From Sphingobacterium mizutaii (lineage in GTDB: Bacteria > Bacteroidota > Bacteroidia > Sphingobacteriales > Sphingobacteriaceae): a stretch of 64,000 nucleotides of DNA. The stretch's first letter is position 1, and every line of letters starts with the position of its first letter. The notes under the pieces were generated by a model that saw nothing but the letters and a program-made list of their open reading frames with translations, did not search any database and had not been told where the DNA came from. The position numbers and the translations under genes were made by a program. Positions 1-9,700 of the stretch are shown piece after piece. The DNA is taken from assembly GCF_900187125.1 (NCBI RefSeq), contig NZ_LT906468.1, positions 2,108,001 through 2,172,000 on the forward strand, given 5' to 3'.

Positions 1-56
1 GGAATAATAAAAATCCTTTCCCTTATCTCCATAAGTGCTTTTACCATTCAGCGAAA

Positions 57-680
57 TTGGAGGAAATCTTTAATAACATTATTCAAACATTGCAGCAGGC
101 TTCCTGGTTGGAAAGGTTTTCTGTAATCTGTGGAATCATTCAAGTCTTATTGTCCAAGAACAATAAAGTATCCAACTATCTATTTGGGATTTTAGGGATT
201 ACTACCGGTATGTTGGTACTGTACAATGCTGGACTTTATGCTGAAATCGCCTTGCAAATCTATTACTTGGTCATGAGTATTTATGGTTGGTGGTTTTGGG
301 TTAGTAATAAGACTGCGAAAGAACAGCCTATTACCCATGCGACTAAGCAAGAATGGATCACCGTCCTCAGCATCGTATTTGGAGGTTTCTTGATCTTTTA
401 TTTTTTGCTTCGCAGCATTACCAATTCCGATGTACCCATCTGGGATGCGTGGGTGACTTCCACTGCCTGGGCAGGAATGTGGCTATTGGCAAAAAGAAAA
501 ATAGAGAATTGGATATTGCTCAATATCAGTAACTTTTTTGCCATCCCACTTTTGATCCATAAGGACCTCTACCTTTTCGCTGCATTGACTACCTTTTTAT
601 TTGTGGTTGCTATTTTTGGCTTTCTGAATTGGCAGCGTATTATGAAATCCCAAAATTTAGAATTAAAAACAAACCCTTAA
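57..680 (+). CDS. pnuC: PnuC-family nicotinamide riboside (or related vitamin) transporter
   Basis: Inner-membrane facilitator of the PnuC family, which imports nicotinamide riboside for NAD synthesis; some Bacteroidota members are thought to carry thiamine instead. The 207 residues form about seven hydrophobic helices, and the family signature of clustered tryptophans is visible as YGWWFW near residue 75, with W(A)GMW near residue 140. The start is uncertain: TTG at 57 is the first plausible start codon, but the frame stays open to the left edge with no stop, so the true start could lie upstream and the entry could be 5'-partial. The upstream codons do not look protein-like, which favours a start near 57. 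The next gene begins on the base after the stop codon, so the two are probably cotranscribed. Family confident, substrate not. Confidence 0.85.
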   Translation: MEEIFNNIIQTLQQASWLERFSVICGIIQVLLSKNNKVSNYLFGILGITTGMLVLYNAGLYAEIALQIYYLVMSIYGWWFWVSNKTAKEQPITHATKQEWITVLSIVFGGFLIFYFLLRSITNSDVPIWDAWVTSTAWAGMWLLAKRKIENWILLNISNFFAIPLLIHKDLYLFAALTTFLFVVAIFGFLNWQRIMKSQNLELKTNP

Positions 681-1757
681 ATGTTGACATCAGAACAAAT
701 CCAAATCATAAAAGAATTACAGGCTGTAGGTATCAAGAATAAAACCCTTAGCGGGGAACAGCTAGCGCTTGCATATCAAAACAATTGGTTTAACCTCTGG
801 GTTCCAAAATCATTAAATGGCTTGGAGATGTCATTCCCGGAAGGCTTGGACTTATTGGAAGAGATTGCCTATTGGGATGGGGGATTGGCCTGGACATTGA
901 CTTTATGTGCTGGAGCGAATATGTTTGCTGGATTTATCCAGCCAGAATTTGCGCAGAAACTATGGTCTGATCCCAAGATCTGTTTGGGCGGAAGTGGAAG
1001 AGTCGGAGGGAAGGCCATTGATGCTGGGGACCATTATGTGGTTTCTGGTTTTTGGAGCTATGCAACTGGGGCTCCGCATTTAACGCATTTCACCTTTAAT
1101 GCTGAAATCATTGAAAATGGAGAACTGGTTAAGGATGAATCTGGACAGGCTAAATATTATTCATTTCTGGTGCCAAAAGATGATGTCCTGATCCATTATG
1201 ATTGGGATACCATTGGCTTGGAATGTACCGCTAGCCATTCGTTTTCCTTTCAGGACCTCAAAGTACCAAAGGAAAATGCTTTTGTACTGGATCCGAAATA
1301 TAAGCAATCTGATTCGGCACTATTCAATATTCCTTTTATGCCATTTGCAGAATTGACCCTATTGGTGAATTATGTTGGGATGTTTAAACGGTTTTTAGAC
1401 CTGTGCGAAAAGTATTACTTCGAGAAGTCAAAGGATGTGAATTGGGCAGAAAAGCATAGCAAGGTGAGGTTTAAACAGCTTGATCAAATGCGGTCCAAAT
1501 TTGAGGAAAAGCTGAGTAGGGTGAAGGCTTATGGAGTTGAGTTGTGGGATAATGCTGTAGCAGGAGAAGAGGTAGAGGAAGGCTTATACAAGCAGATTGA
1601 CGATTTATCAAGAGAAATTGCTAAAGATGTGCGGATGGATTGTGCGGAAATATTGCCCTTGTTAGGGATTCGGGCAGCACAAAGGGAAAATGAATTAAAT
1701 ATTGTGTTTAGGAATATTTTTACGGCAAGTCAGCATAGTTTGTTGAATGTGTGGTAA
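681..1757 (+). CDS. acyl-CoA dehydrogenase-like flavoprotein
   Basis: Looks like an acyl-CoA dehydrogenase-fold flavoprotein. It has an N-terminal helical domain (about residues 1-90), a middle beta domain containing GGSGRVGGKA near residue 100 and GFWSYATGAPH near residue 122, and a C-terminal helical bundle rich in charged residues (about 225-358). At 358 residues it is slightly shorter than typical acyl-CoA dehydrogenases (about 380), and I cannot place the usual catalytic glutamate. It may therefore be one of the divergent members that act as flavin-dependent hydroxylases or have no known role. It starts directly after the pnuC stop, implying one transcript. A link to NAD or vitamin metabolism is only inferred from that neighbour. 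Confidence 0.7.
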   Translation: MLTSEQIQIIKELQAVGIKNKTLSGEQLALAYQNNWFNLWVPKSLNGLEMSFPEGLDLLEEIAYWDGGLAWTLTLCAGANMFAGFIQPEFAQKLWSDPKICLGGSGRVGGKAIDAGDHYVVSGFWSYATGAPHLTHFTFNAEIIENGELVKDESGQAKYYSFLVPKDDVLIHYDWDTIGLECTASHSFSFQDLKVPKENAFVLDPKYKQSDSALFNIPFMPFAELTLLVNYVGMFKRFLDLCEKYYFEKSKDVNWAEKHSKVRFKQLDQMRSKFEEKLSRVKAYGVELWDNAVAGEEVEEGLYKQIDDLSREIAKDVRMDCAEILPLLGIRAAQRENELNIVFRNIFTASQHSLLNVW

Positions 1758-1764
1758 TATAAAA

Positions 1765-1803
1765 AACAACTCCCCAGTTTAATATTTACTTTGGGGAGTT
1801 GTT
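1765..1803. terminator. bidirectional terminator between convergent genes
   Basis: A 12-bp perfect inverted repeat (AACAACTCCCCA, 1765-1776, against 1792-1803) with a 15-base loop lies between the plus-strand gene ending at 1757 and the minus-strand gene ending at 1813. A-rich sequence on the left and T-rich sequence on the right allow it to work in both directions. Confidence 0.8.
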
Positions 1804-1812
1804 TGAATAAAT

Positions 1813-3084
1813 TTAAGATAAATCAGGTGGAGCTTGGAAATATGCCCACGTTAAACCATCGGTTGCATCGACTAAAGTGTAGCCAATACCGGTTTTAATC
1901 ACATAAAACCCATTTCGGTTATAGATATATCTCGCAGTGATATTCATTGCTTGAATAACAGATGGAATAGTTGCAGGAGCACCTTCCAAAAAAGGTATGA
2001 ATCTGAGAATGCCATTGTCAGCAAACCTTGAAACAGGACCATGAAAGCTGCCGGGATTTTCACCTCTTAGATTGAATCCCATAAACCAGAAATAGGTTTT
2101 GTATTCTTCATAATAATCATAATTAGGGGCTAAATTAAAATCCGTAAAATTTGGGATCTTTTGAAAACCTGCAATATCGGGTTGATTTCGTTTTCCAAAG
2201 CCATCTGTCGATAACCACCATAACCTTTTTCCTTTCACTTCCGTAAATTCCTTTGCTGTTTTTATATCGTAAATCTGTGGTTTACTTTCATTGGAAATTT
2301 CAACACCATTCCTAGAGCTCATTGATGTCGCTTTGACTTCTAAACCTTCAATCAATTTTATTTTAACACCTTCAATATCAACTTGTTTGACCAGTGATAT
2401 TCCACTTCCATTAAAGAAATAATTGGATTTTGTAACCACTGGGTTTTGATTGGTCCCTGAAATAAATGATAAAAGACGGTTAGCCGTGTCAATTTCTAAA
2501 CCAAAGGTTTTTCCGTTTTGCTTATATGAAAAGAAATATCTAGGCATTTCTGCCAATTTCTTTAATTTTTCATAATCTGCACTAATTGAATTTGCTTTTA
2601 ATTGTGTTAATTTTTCAGGAGAGCATTTAGTCAATTTCATAATGGATTTACTCATTTCTCCTTCCAAAGTAATGGTATCCGACTTGATGCTCTTAAAAGT
2701 AAATAATGTATCGATTAATCGGGCATCAGACGCTAGATTTGCAAATTTACTACCTTTAGGAAACCGTATTGATGGATTGGTTTTGATGATTCCGAATTGA
2801 TAATTAGTTTTATCGAATGTTGAAAAATTCTTTGAGAAATCACTGATAAAATCCGACGAATTCTCAGAATTAAATCCTAGGTAACCGTAAGTGACTACTT
2901 GATTCGGGCCATACTCAATTACAAACTCCCAACCTGTTTTATGCGAAGCAATTGCGTCAGTAAGTTGCTTTAACTTAACTTCAGGTTTTTCCCAGACTTC
3001 TACTACTTCAAATGTATTCAGATCTCCTTTCTTACAAGAGAAAATGAAGCAAAGGGACAACATAAATAATATATATTTTTTCAT
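1813..3084 (-). CDS. DUF4302-like lipoprotein, last gene of the SusCD locus
   Basis: Secreted lipoprotein of 423 residues. A hydrophobic signal sequence ends in FSC, with the lipidated cysteine at about residue 17 followed by KKGD, typical of Bacteroidota surface or periplasmic lipoproteins. The body resembles DUF4302 proteins, which occur beside SusC/SusD pairs and the HExxH lipoprotein family; their function is unknown. It is a diverged paralogue of the 421-residue gene just upstream (7-base gap), sharing length, lipobox and overall plan. It is the last gene before the terminator at 1765-1803, so it is probably on the same transcript as the SusC/SusD genes. A role in binding or processing the imported substrate at the outer membrane is inference from position. 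Confidence 0.75.
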   Translation of the reverse strand: MKKYILFMLSLCFIFSCKKGDLNTFEVVEVWEKPEVKLKQLTDAIASHKTGWEFVIEYGPNQVVTYGYLGFNSENSSDFISDFSKNFSTFDKTNYQFGIIKTNPSIRFPKGSKFANLASDARLIDTLFTFKSIKSDTITLEGEMSKSIMKLTKCSPEKLTQLKANSISADYEKLKKLAEMPRYFFSYKQNGKTFGLEIDTANRLLSFISGTNQNPVVTKSNYFFNGSGISLVKQVDIEGVKIKLIEGLEVKATSMSSRNGVEISNESKPQIYDIKTAKEFTEVKGKRLWWLSTDGFGKRNQPDIAGFQKIPNFTDFNLAPNYDYYEEYKTYFWFMGFNLRGENPGSFHGPVSRFADNGILRFIPFLEGAPATIPSVIQAMNITARYIYNRNGFYVIKTGIGYTLVDATDGLTWAYFQAPPDLS

Positions 3085-3091
3085 GATTTTA

Positions 3092-4357
3092 TTAATTAAA
3101 TCTTATCCATACCTTGCTATCTTTCACGCTCACAAAATCAAATTGCTCATCCCCAGTTTCAAATACGTAAAAACCCTGAGGATCAAACCAGATCTGATTT
3201 TGTTTTCTAGCTATTTCTTCAAATTCGGTACCTGGAGTTAGGCCGGTGAGGGCGCTAAATACCTTGAAGGATAAAATGCCTTGATCATTATATAGGGTAT
3301 TGAATAAAGGTCCAAGGTTAAACTGTCCCAAGAAAATGATGTACAAGGCATCAAGGGGATCAATGTATCTTCTAGGAATATAAAGCAGGAAATTGAAGCC
3401 AGGGAAAGTTCTAATGCCTAAGGCGTCTTTTTTTCCGGCGATCGTAAACCCAAAAGAGGAAGCATATCTTTTATTGATCAGGTACATCCTTCTTGGTGCA
3501 TCTTTATCGATAGAGACTGGTTTGTTTTGATCAAGGATATCAACATCTACAGTTCCATTCAATTTTGCTGTTGTTTTATTGTTGGTCTTGTCAATGATGA
3601 AGTTATCAAAACCTTTCACTGCCAAGCCTCCTGCATTTAAGGGGTCCTTTAGAAAAATACCTTTATCGGTAAGGGCATACTCTGTAATAAAGCTTTTGAA
3701 AGTGGCGTTCTCTTCATAATAAAAAGCGATATTGTTGGTTTCCGTATTGAAAATCACACCATAATCCTTGTTGTTGATTTTTACAGTTTTATAGTAGTTT
3801 GCCAACTGGTTGATTTCTTCAACCTTTGTATTCAAGAGAAAAGCTTTTCTAATATAGTCATCACCTTCATTTTCCTTAGCCCTGATTAAAGTTAATGTGC
3901 TTTCATTATGATTTCCAACTAGTTTTATGGTATCATTAGAGGTTTCAATGATGGAAAATTCAAAATCAGAAATCAAACCGCCACCTCTTAAACCACCACT
4001 TTTTTGTTCGTCTGGGTCGGACAACTGATGGATGTAGGAATAGGTGTCGAAATAAAGACTGACTACCTGATCAGCTGCTAAGCGGTAAGAACTTTCGTCG
4101 GAGGTGCCAGCTTTGATATTATCAATAGTGGCAAAGCTTTTAACCCTGTTTTTATCGTCAAAATTGAACTTAAAAGTATAACTTCCGCCACCCTTTGGGT
4201 ATAAATATCCGATCCAGCCATTTTTCGAGCCTGTTAATTGCTTAGCATATTCATCTTTTAATTTATTCAATTTGGCATCCGGTCGAACTCCATCAAATTC
4301 CTTTTTACAAGAAATTAGGAGCAAGCACATAATCAATGAGAAAATTATTGGTTTCAT
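3092..4357 (-). CDS. DUF4302-like lipoprotein, paralogue of the next gene
   Basis: Lipoprotein of 421 residues with signal peptide and lipobox (LLLISC, cysteine near residue 17, followed by KKE). A glycine-rich stretch KSGGLRGGG lies near residue 120. The family is DUF4302-like, found in SusC/SusD loci and without assigned function. The start codon overlaps the stop of the upstream metallohydrolase-like gene by four bases (4354-4357), a sign of translational coupling. Having two paralogous DUF4302-like genes side by side suggests duplication and possibly recognition of two faces or forms of one substrate, which the sequence cannot settle. Confidence 0.75.
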   Translation of the reverse strand: MKPIIFSLIMCLLLISCKKEFDGVRPDAKLNKLKDEYAKQLTGSKNGWIGYLYPKGGGSYTFKFNFDDKNRVKSFATIDNIKAGTSDESSYRLAADQVVSLYFDTYSYIHQLSDPDEQKSGGLRGGGLISDFEFSIIETSNDTIKLVGNHNESTLTLIRAKENEGDDYIRKAFLLNTKVEEINQLANYYKTVKINNKDYGVIFNTETNNIAFYYEENATFKSFITEYALTDKGIFLKDPLNAGGLAVKGFDNFIIDKTNNKTTAKLNGTVDVDILDQNKPVSIDKDAPRRMYLINKRYASSFGFTIAGKKDALGIRTFPGFNFLLYIPRRYIDPLDALYIIFLGQFNLGPLFNTLYNDQGILSFKVFSALTGLTPGTEFEEIARKQNQIWFDPQGFYVFETGDEQFDFVSVKDSKVWIRFN

Positions 4358-5214
4358 TTTGTAGTTGGTTTAGTTAATGATAGGAATGCGGCTCGAACTT
4401 CTCTCTGAAGAGCCCTGAAATCAATGTTGAAGACTTCCTTGTAGTATTGGACCACGATGCTCTCCTTGAGACGGAAAGTAGCTTCCACAGGAGCATTGGC
4501 TTTTACTAAAGCATCGAATTTTTCCTGCCCTTCCACCAACAAGTAGGCGATCGTTTCAACGAAATCTTCTTGTTCAGCAGATTTAGCATAACTTGACACA
4601 AACCCCTGAGTATTTGCTGTTTCTTCTGGCGTATTAAACCAAGTTTGGGTATACCAAGCTGTACTTATACCTCTCCATGCTTGAGGATAATGGATGTTTT
4701 GATGCAGGATATGTGCAAATTCATGATGAATGGTATGTAGCATCTGACTAACGGCATCAGGATTTGATAATTCAAAGTCATTTACTACATATAGAACAAC
4801 CTTAGTTCCACCTTCTGCAGTACCTAAAATAATGGTACCATTGTTTTGGTACTCCGCACTACCCACCAAGATAAACTTGGAAAGCGAATACCTTTTCAAG
4901 AATTCTTTGCCCGCAACTTTTTCATAAGGTTTCATCCAGATATCTCTTACCGCGGTTAAAACTGGAATGACCCTTTTTTCTTGGGGTGGTACCAAAGTCC
5001 TATTAAAATTGATTTCAAAAGGTGTCCATTTGTACTTGATCTCAATATTGTAGGATTTAATAAATTCTTGATAGATGAATTTGTCTAAAGGACCATTTAC
5101 CCATCTTTCACCACCTAAATCGACAATGGGTTCATCTGGCAAGGTTTCTTCTTTTGAACATGCAGTACAGAAGAGAAATATGATAAAGGCAATCGAGTAT
5201 TTTAAATATTTCAT
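4354..5214 (-). CDS. HExxH zinc metallohydrolase-like lipoprotein of the SusCD locus
   Basis: A 286-residue lipoprotein (lipobox cysteine near residue 19) with a clear zinc-binding HEFAH motif at residues 164-168, inside a longer His-rich stretch (HTIHHEFAHILHQNIH). This matches the family known as substrate import-associated zinc metallohydrolase lipoproteins, which are encoded beside SusC/SusD transporters. The motif implies a gluzincin-like hydrolase, perhaps a peptidase that trims or releases a bound substrate at the cell surface, but no member's substrate is known to me. It lies 12 bases after the true (frameshifted) susD stop and overlaps the following DUF4302-like gene by four bases, so it is in the same operon. 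Confidence 0.82.
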   Translation of the reverse strand: MKYLKYSIAFIIFLFCTACSKEETLPDEPIVDLGGERWVNGPLDKFIYQEFIKSYNIEIKYKWTPFEINFNRTLVPPQEKRVIPVLTAVRDIWMKPYEKVAGKEFLKRYSLSKFILVGSAEYQNNGTIILGTAEGGTKVVLYVVNDFELSNPDAVSQMLHTIHHEFAHILHQNIHYPQAWRGISTAWYTQTWFNTPEETANTQGFVSSYAKSAEQEDFVETIAYLLVEGQEKFDALVKANAPVEATFRLKESIVVQYYKEVFNIDFRALQREVRAAFLSLTKPTTK

Positions 5215-5226
5215 AACAGTTTGATT

Positions 5227-6698
5227 TTATCTTGGATTGGGTTGAACACCTGATAATACCACCTCAGCAGGCAGTTGAAAGAGACGCATAGGGCTGTTAG
5301 CGCCTAAAACATAAGTTTCTTTCTCATCATGTGTTCGATGGGTTACTACGATTTTATGTCGAACAATATCAAACCAGCGAAGCCCTTCAAAAAGGAATTC
5401 CCTTCTTTTAAAGTCTAGGGCAGTTTTAATAATGTTTTCTTCTAGATTAAAACTCCATAAAAACCATTTATTCTAGTGGGATTGACATTATGTCCATTTG
5501 GTTCATAAACGGGTAGATCAGCACTGTGATACACTTTTCGACTGATGAATGTATTTAAGTCTGCGATGGCCTTGTCGTAGTTTTTTACACGGGCATAGGC
5601 TTCGGCACGGTTTAAAAGCAGCTCATCAGCCGTCAATAATGGGATCATATTATAGGGAATACCATAGGCCGCGTTTAAACTTCCTTTCACAAAATGTTCG
5701 CGGAATTTTGGGATGTTCAACGAGTAGTCCGTTCCGCCATATATTGGGTAGGCAAAACGTCCAGTAGTAATATTATCTCCAAATATTAATTCACCTAGAA
5801 TTGGAGCGGTAAATCCGAACCTATTGAATGGTAAATCTCGACCCCAAGAAGACACGGCTTCCACTATCAAAAGATTGGTGGGGTTATCTGTACTTGAATA
5901 CCATTGTTGCAAGGTCAAGTATTCCATTGCTGCAAAAGCTCTATTGTTTACGGGTCTGATATAATTGTAGAGGTTTTCTCCAAGAGCTAGATTTGCATGT
6001 TCAACGGCCTTGGTATAATTATGTTTAAATAAATAAAAGCGAGTTGCAAAGGCATGGGCAGCAGTTTTGGTAAAGTGGTATTTTTTGACCTTGTATCTGT
6101 TGTCATCAAGTAAGGGAAGACCTTCCACGATATCTTTTTCAATGAGGTCATATAGACCTTTTACTGTACCTCTTTCATATTTATTGAGCACGAATTTTTC
6201 GGGTTTATCAATAAATGGAATCCCTGGATCAGAAGCTGAAGTTTCAGGTTCATAATCTTTACAGTACAAGATGGCCAGCATGTGGTGTGCATAAGCCCTA
6301 GTTAACAATGCTTCACCTTTTAAAGAGGCAGTTTGCTTATTTAACCCGAGTTTTTCAATGGCTTCAAGGGCATGGTTTGATGCACTAATTGCTTTATAGG
6401 CGGTGTACCAATAATAAGTCGGAGAATCGGAATCGTTGGTTTCCACATCTAGGAACATCCAAGGATTCATATTCGTTTGAACGTTTGAACTGCTGGTCAT
6501 GCCTTTGTCCCCAGCATTGTCTGATGCAGATTCCGTAAAGGGAATATAATTTCCCCTAGGATATGCAGAAGTTAGAAGTTCTGCAATCTTGCTAGGAGAA
6601 TCTAATTCTGTCCTTAAATCTGGGGGAGTTTCTAAAAATTTAGAACATCCCAACAAAAGGAAGGCAGAAAGGAGAGTTAAAATTACAGTTGTTTTCAT
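5227..6698 (-). pseudogene. susD: SusD/RagB-like outer-membrane lipoprotein, frameshifted near its C-terminus
   Basis: Surface lipoprotein of the SusD/RagB family, the lid that binds substrate over the SusC channel. The main frame (5442-6698, 418 residues) has a lipobox (LLLGC, Cys18) and a SusD body with TPR-like helices including LLTRAYAHHMLAILYC and LNRAEAYARVKNYDKAIADL. It stops at 5442 just after INGFYGV. The rest of the canonical SusD C-terminus (LDFKRREFLFEGLRWFDI, then RLFQLPAEVVLSGVQPNPR) continues in a different frame down to a stop at 5227-5229. One missing base, most simply in the TTTT run at about 5451-5457, restores a 490-residue protein. Either the gene is truly broken or this is a homopolymer sequencing error. 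All neighbours are intact, which favours error or a recent lesion. Confidence 0.88.
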
Positions 6699-6710
6699 AA
6701 TGGTTTTCGT

Positions 6711-9700
6711 TTATAATCCTGCTTTAATGGAAAGTGTAAATTGACGAGGAATTGGCAATGCCACCCCTCCGGATCCATAGAATTCAGGGTCTTGTCCATT
6801 CAATTTTGGATCAGAGTAAATCAAGAACAGATTGTTGGCAACCAGATTTAAAGAGAGGTTGTTGAAAATTGATTTCCCAAAGAATTTTTTTGGAAATTGA
6901 TACCCTAAGGTTACTTGTTTCATCCGGATGAATCCACCATCTGCCACCCTTTGATCCGTATAATTGTATGCGTTATAGACTTGGTCTCCAGGTAATCTGG
7001 ATGAGGTCCTAGAGGTCGCAATAGATGGGGAAAGGTTTTCGTAAGGTGCAAGAAATCTATCCAAGAAATCATAGGACATCGCATCCAATTCAGAATATTG
7101 ATTCTTATAGATAGGATTTAATCTGACCTTGTTTCCAGCACTATAAGTGACTAGGAAGGAAAGGTTAAGGTTTTTATAGTTGAAATTATTATAAAAACCA
7201 CCGTTGAAAGTTGGGTCAACAGGACCTTCATATTTTAGGTAATTTGTCTGTATACTTTGAAGGAAAACATTGTTAGAGATTTCATTGTTTTCATTGACAA
7301 ATATTGGGGTACCATTGAACTCATTCAATTTTTCAAAGTCAATAGAAAATAGACCGCGATGTGGATAACCTTCTTTTGCTGCACCAACAGAATTGACCAA
7401 GTTCCAGATATTGGGTTCGTTTCTTATCGAAGTGATTTCATTGTCATAAAAAGCATTGGTCAATTGGGTTTTCCAGCCCCAATTCTTTCTGTCAAATACA
7501 GTTGCCTTGAACAATAATTCAATCCCTCGGGATTTCATATCGGCATAATTGGCAAATTTTATGGCTTCACCACCTATCCCTGATATCCGCATAGGACCGA
7601 TTAGATCAAATGCATCCCTTTTATATAAATCCAAGACGATCTGATACCTTCTGTTGGCGAAAGTTGCATCAAGGCCAATATTGGTTTCATATTGCTTTTC
7701 CCAGGTCAAGTCTTGGTTTTCTAGGAAATCAATGTTGATTACAGGTTCTTGTTCATGGATGAAAGGTCGATTGACGGATCCGGAGCGCAACACCAAACTC
7801 GCATTGGTAGCTGGGCCCATACTGGCGGTCAAACCATAAGTTCCTCTCAAGGTTAAAGTGTTAAAGAAAGTCTGGTTTTTGAAGAAGTTTTCCTGGTCTA
7901 TATTCCAAGATCCTGAAAGGTTCCAGGTAGGCAGCCATCTTGCTACTCGGCTTCGACCTAATTGGTTAGAACCATCATATCGAGCTGTTCCGGTGAATTG
8001 ATAGCGACTGTCGAATGAGTAAGTTCCATTGGCAGCAAAGGCTACAAAGCGGTCAGAAAATACCTGCATTTTATAATAAGGTAGATTTCCTTCGACAGTC
8101 ATTTTGATGATATTTGGGTCAATAAATGGAACCCCACCTTTATCAAACTGGTATCCATAGCCTGTCATATCTTTCGTCATTCTGTCCAAGAATCTTATCT
8201 CTTGGGTAGCAAATGCAGTGAAATAGTGTTTTTGGGATGTTAGGTTCCAATTGAAACTATTTCTTAAATAAAAGCTCTTTAGGATGTTTTCATTGGTAAT
8301 ATAAATACCTCCATAAGGCAAAACAGACATGGGTCTAGCATCTGGATTCGCAGGGTCTCTATATAGGAACCTGTTTTGGTTTGCAATGATGCTATTTTCA
8401 ATACCTTCTACTCCGTAAATCGTTCCTGCGCGATAAGCATTGGACAGGTTTGAGGTTTCATTAATTTTGTGTTCATTTCCTGTGCTAGCATAGCGGTAGG
8501 CACCAATGAAGTTGTAATTAACGTTCTTTGGAAGTTTATAGTTTAATTCTCCTTGAACCTTCAGATCGATCATTTTTAATTCCATAATATTTTTGTCCAA
8601 TTCATTTAGGATGTTGAACGGAGCATAATTCATGGTTACATTTTCTCTATTTCCATTCTCATCGAATGGTGCGATGACTCTGGAAGTATTCATGGCATAG
8701 GAGAAAGGGTTGATATCGAAATTTCTTGACACCACACCAGTAACTGGGTTACTATCTTGGCCTAATGTGCCGGGAGCTTTTTGGTCACGGATAGATCCTG
8801 TTGTCAATAAGCCTATCGATAATTTATCAGTGATATTGTAATTTCCTCGAATGTTTGCCGTATATCTTCTTACTCCATTTGCTTTTGCCCAGCCATTATC
8901 CTGTAAAAATGAAGTTGAATAATAGGTTTGGACCTTATTGCTGCCATTTGAGAAACTCACAGAATGTTCCTGCAATAATGAATTGTTGAAAAGAGTTTTG
9001 AACCAATCGGTATTTTGATAAATGTATCTTTTCAGGAAGGCTTCACGACCTTCAGGTGTGTTTTCAATTAAAGGCGTTCCATCTTCTTTCCATGTCGATA
9101 AGCCTCTGGATAAGTTTCCGAAAATGCCTGAATTCATGTTGTTCCGGATCAGCGCATAATCTATGGCTCCCTTTCTGGCGATTTCTGAATAGATTGACAT
9201 TTGATCATAGGAATTGACTATGTCAAATTGAGAATAGGAGGGACGAAGGTAGGTCGTATAATTTCCTAGGTAAGAAACCGCTTGTGTACCGGCCCTACCT
9301 TTTTTGGTTGTAATAATAATTACCCCATTCATTGCCCTTGCTCCATAAAGTGAAGTAGCAGCCGCATCTTTTAGGATTTCAAAACTTTCGATGTCATCAG
9401 GGTTTATCCCTGCAACAGAAGAGCCTAATAATGTATTTGCATCTCCTGTAGATAACTGGTCATTTGAGATGTTGACTACATCCTCCAAGATAATACCATC
9501 GATTACCCAAAGTGGTTTATTATCACCAGTGATAGAAGTCGCACCCCGTACACGAATTTTTGGAGCCGCTCCAAATGTTCCCGAGACATTCTGTACACTG
9601 ACACCGGAAACTTGACCTTCCAACATTCTGGAAACGTCGGGTACACCAAAGCGTTGTGCATCTTCAGCTTTTACCTTAGTGGCTGCTCCGGTAAACTTGC

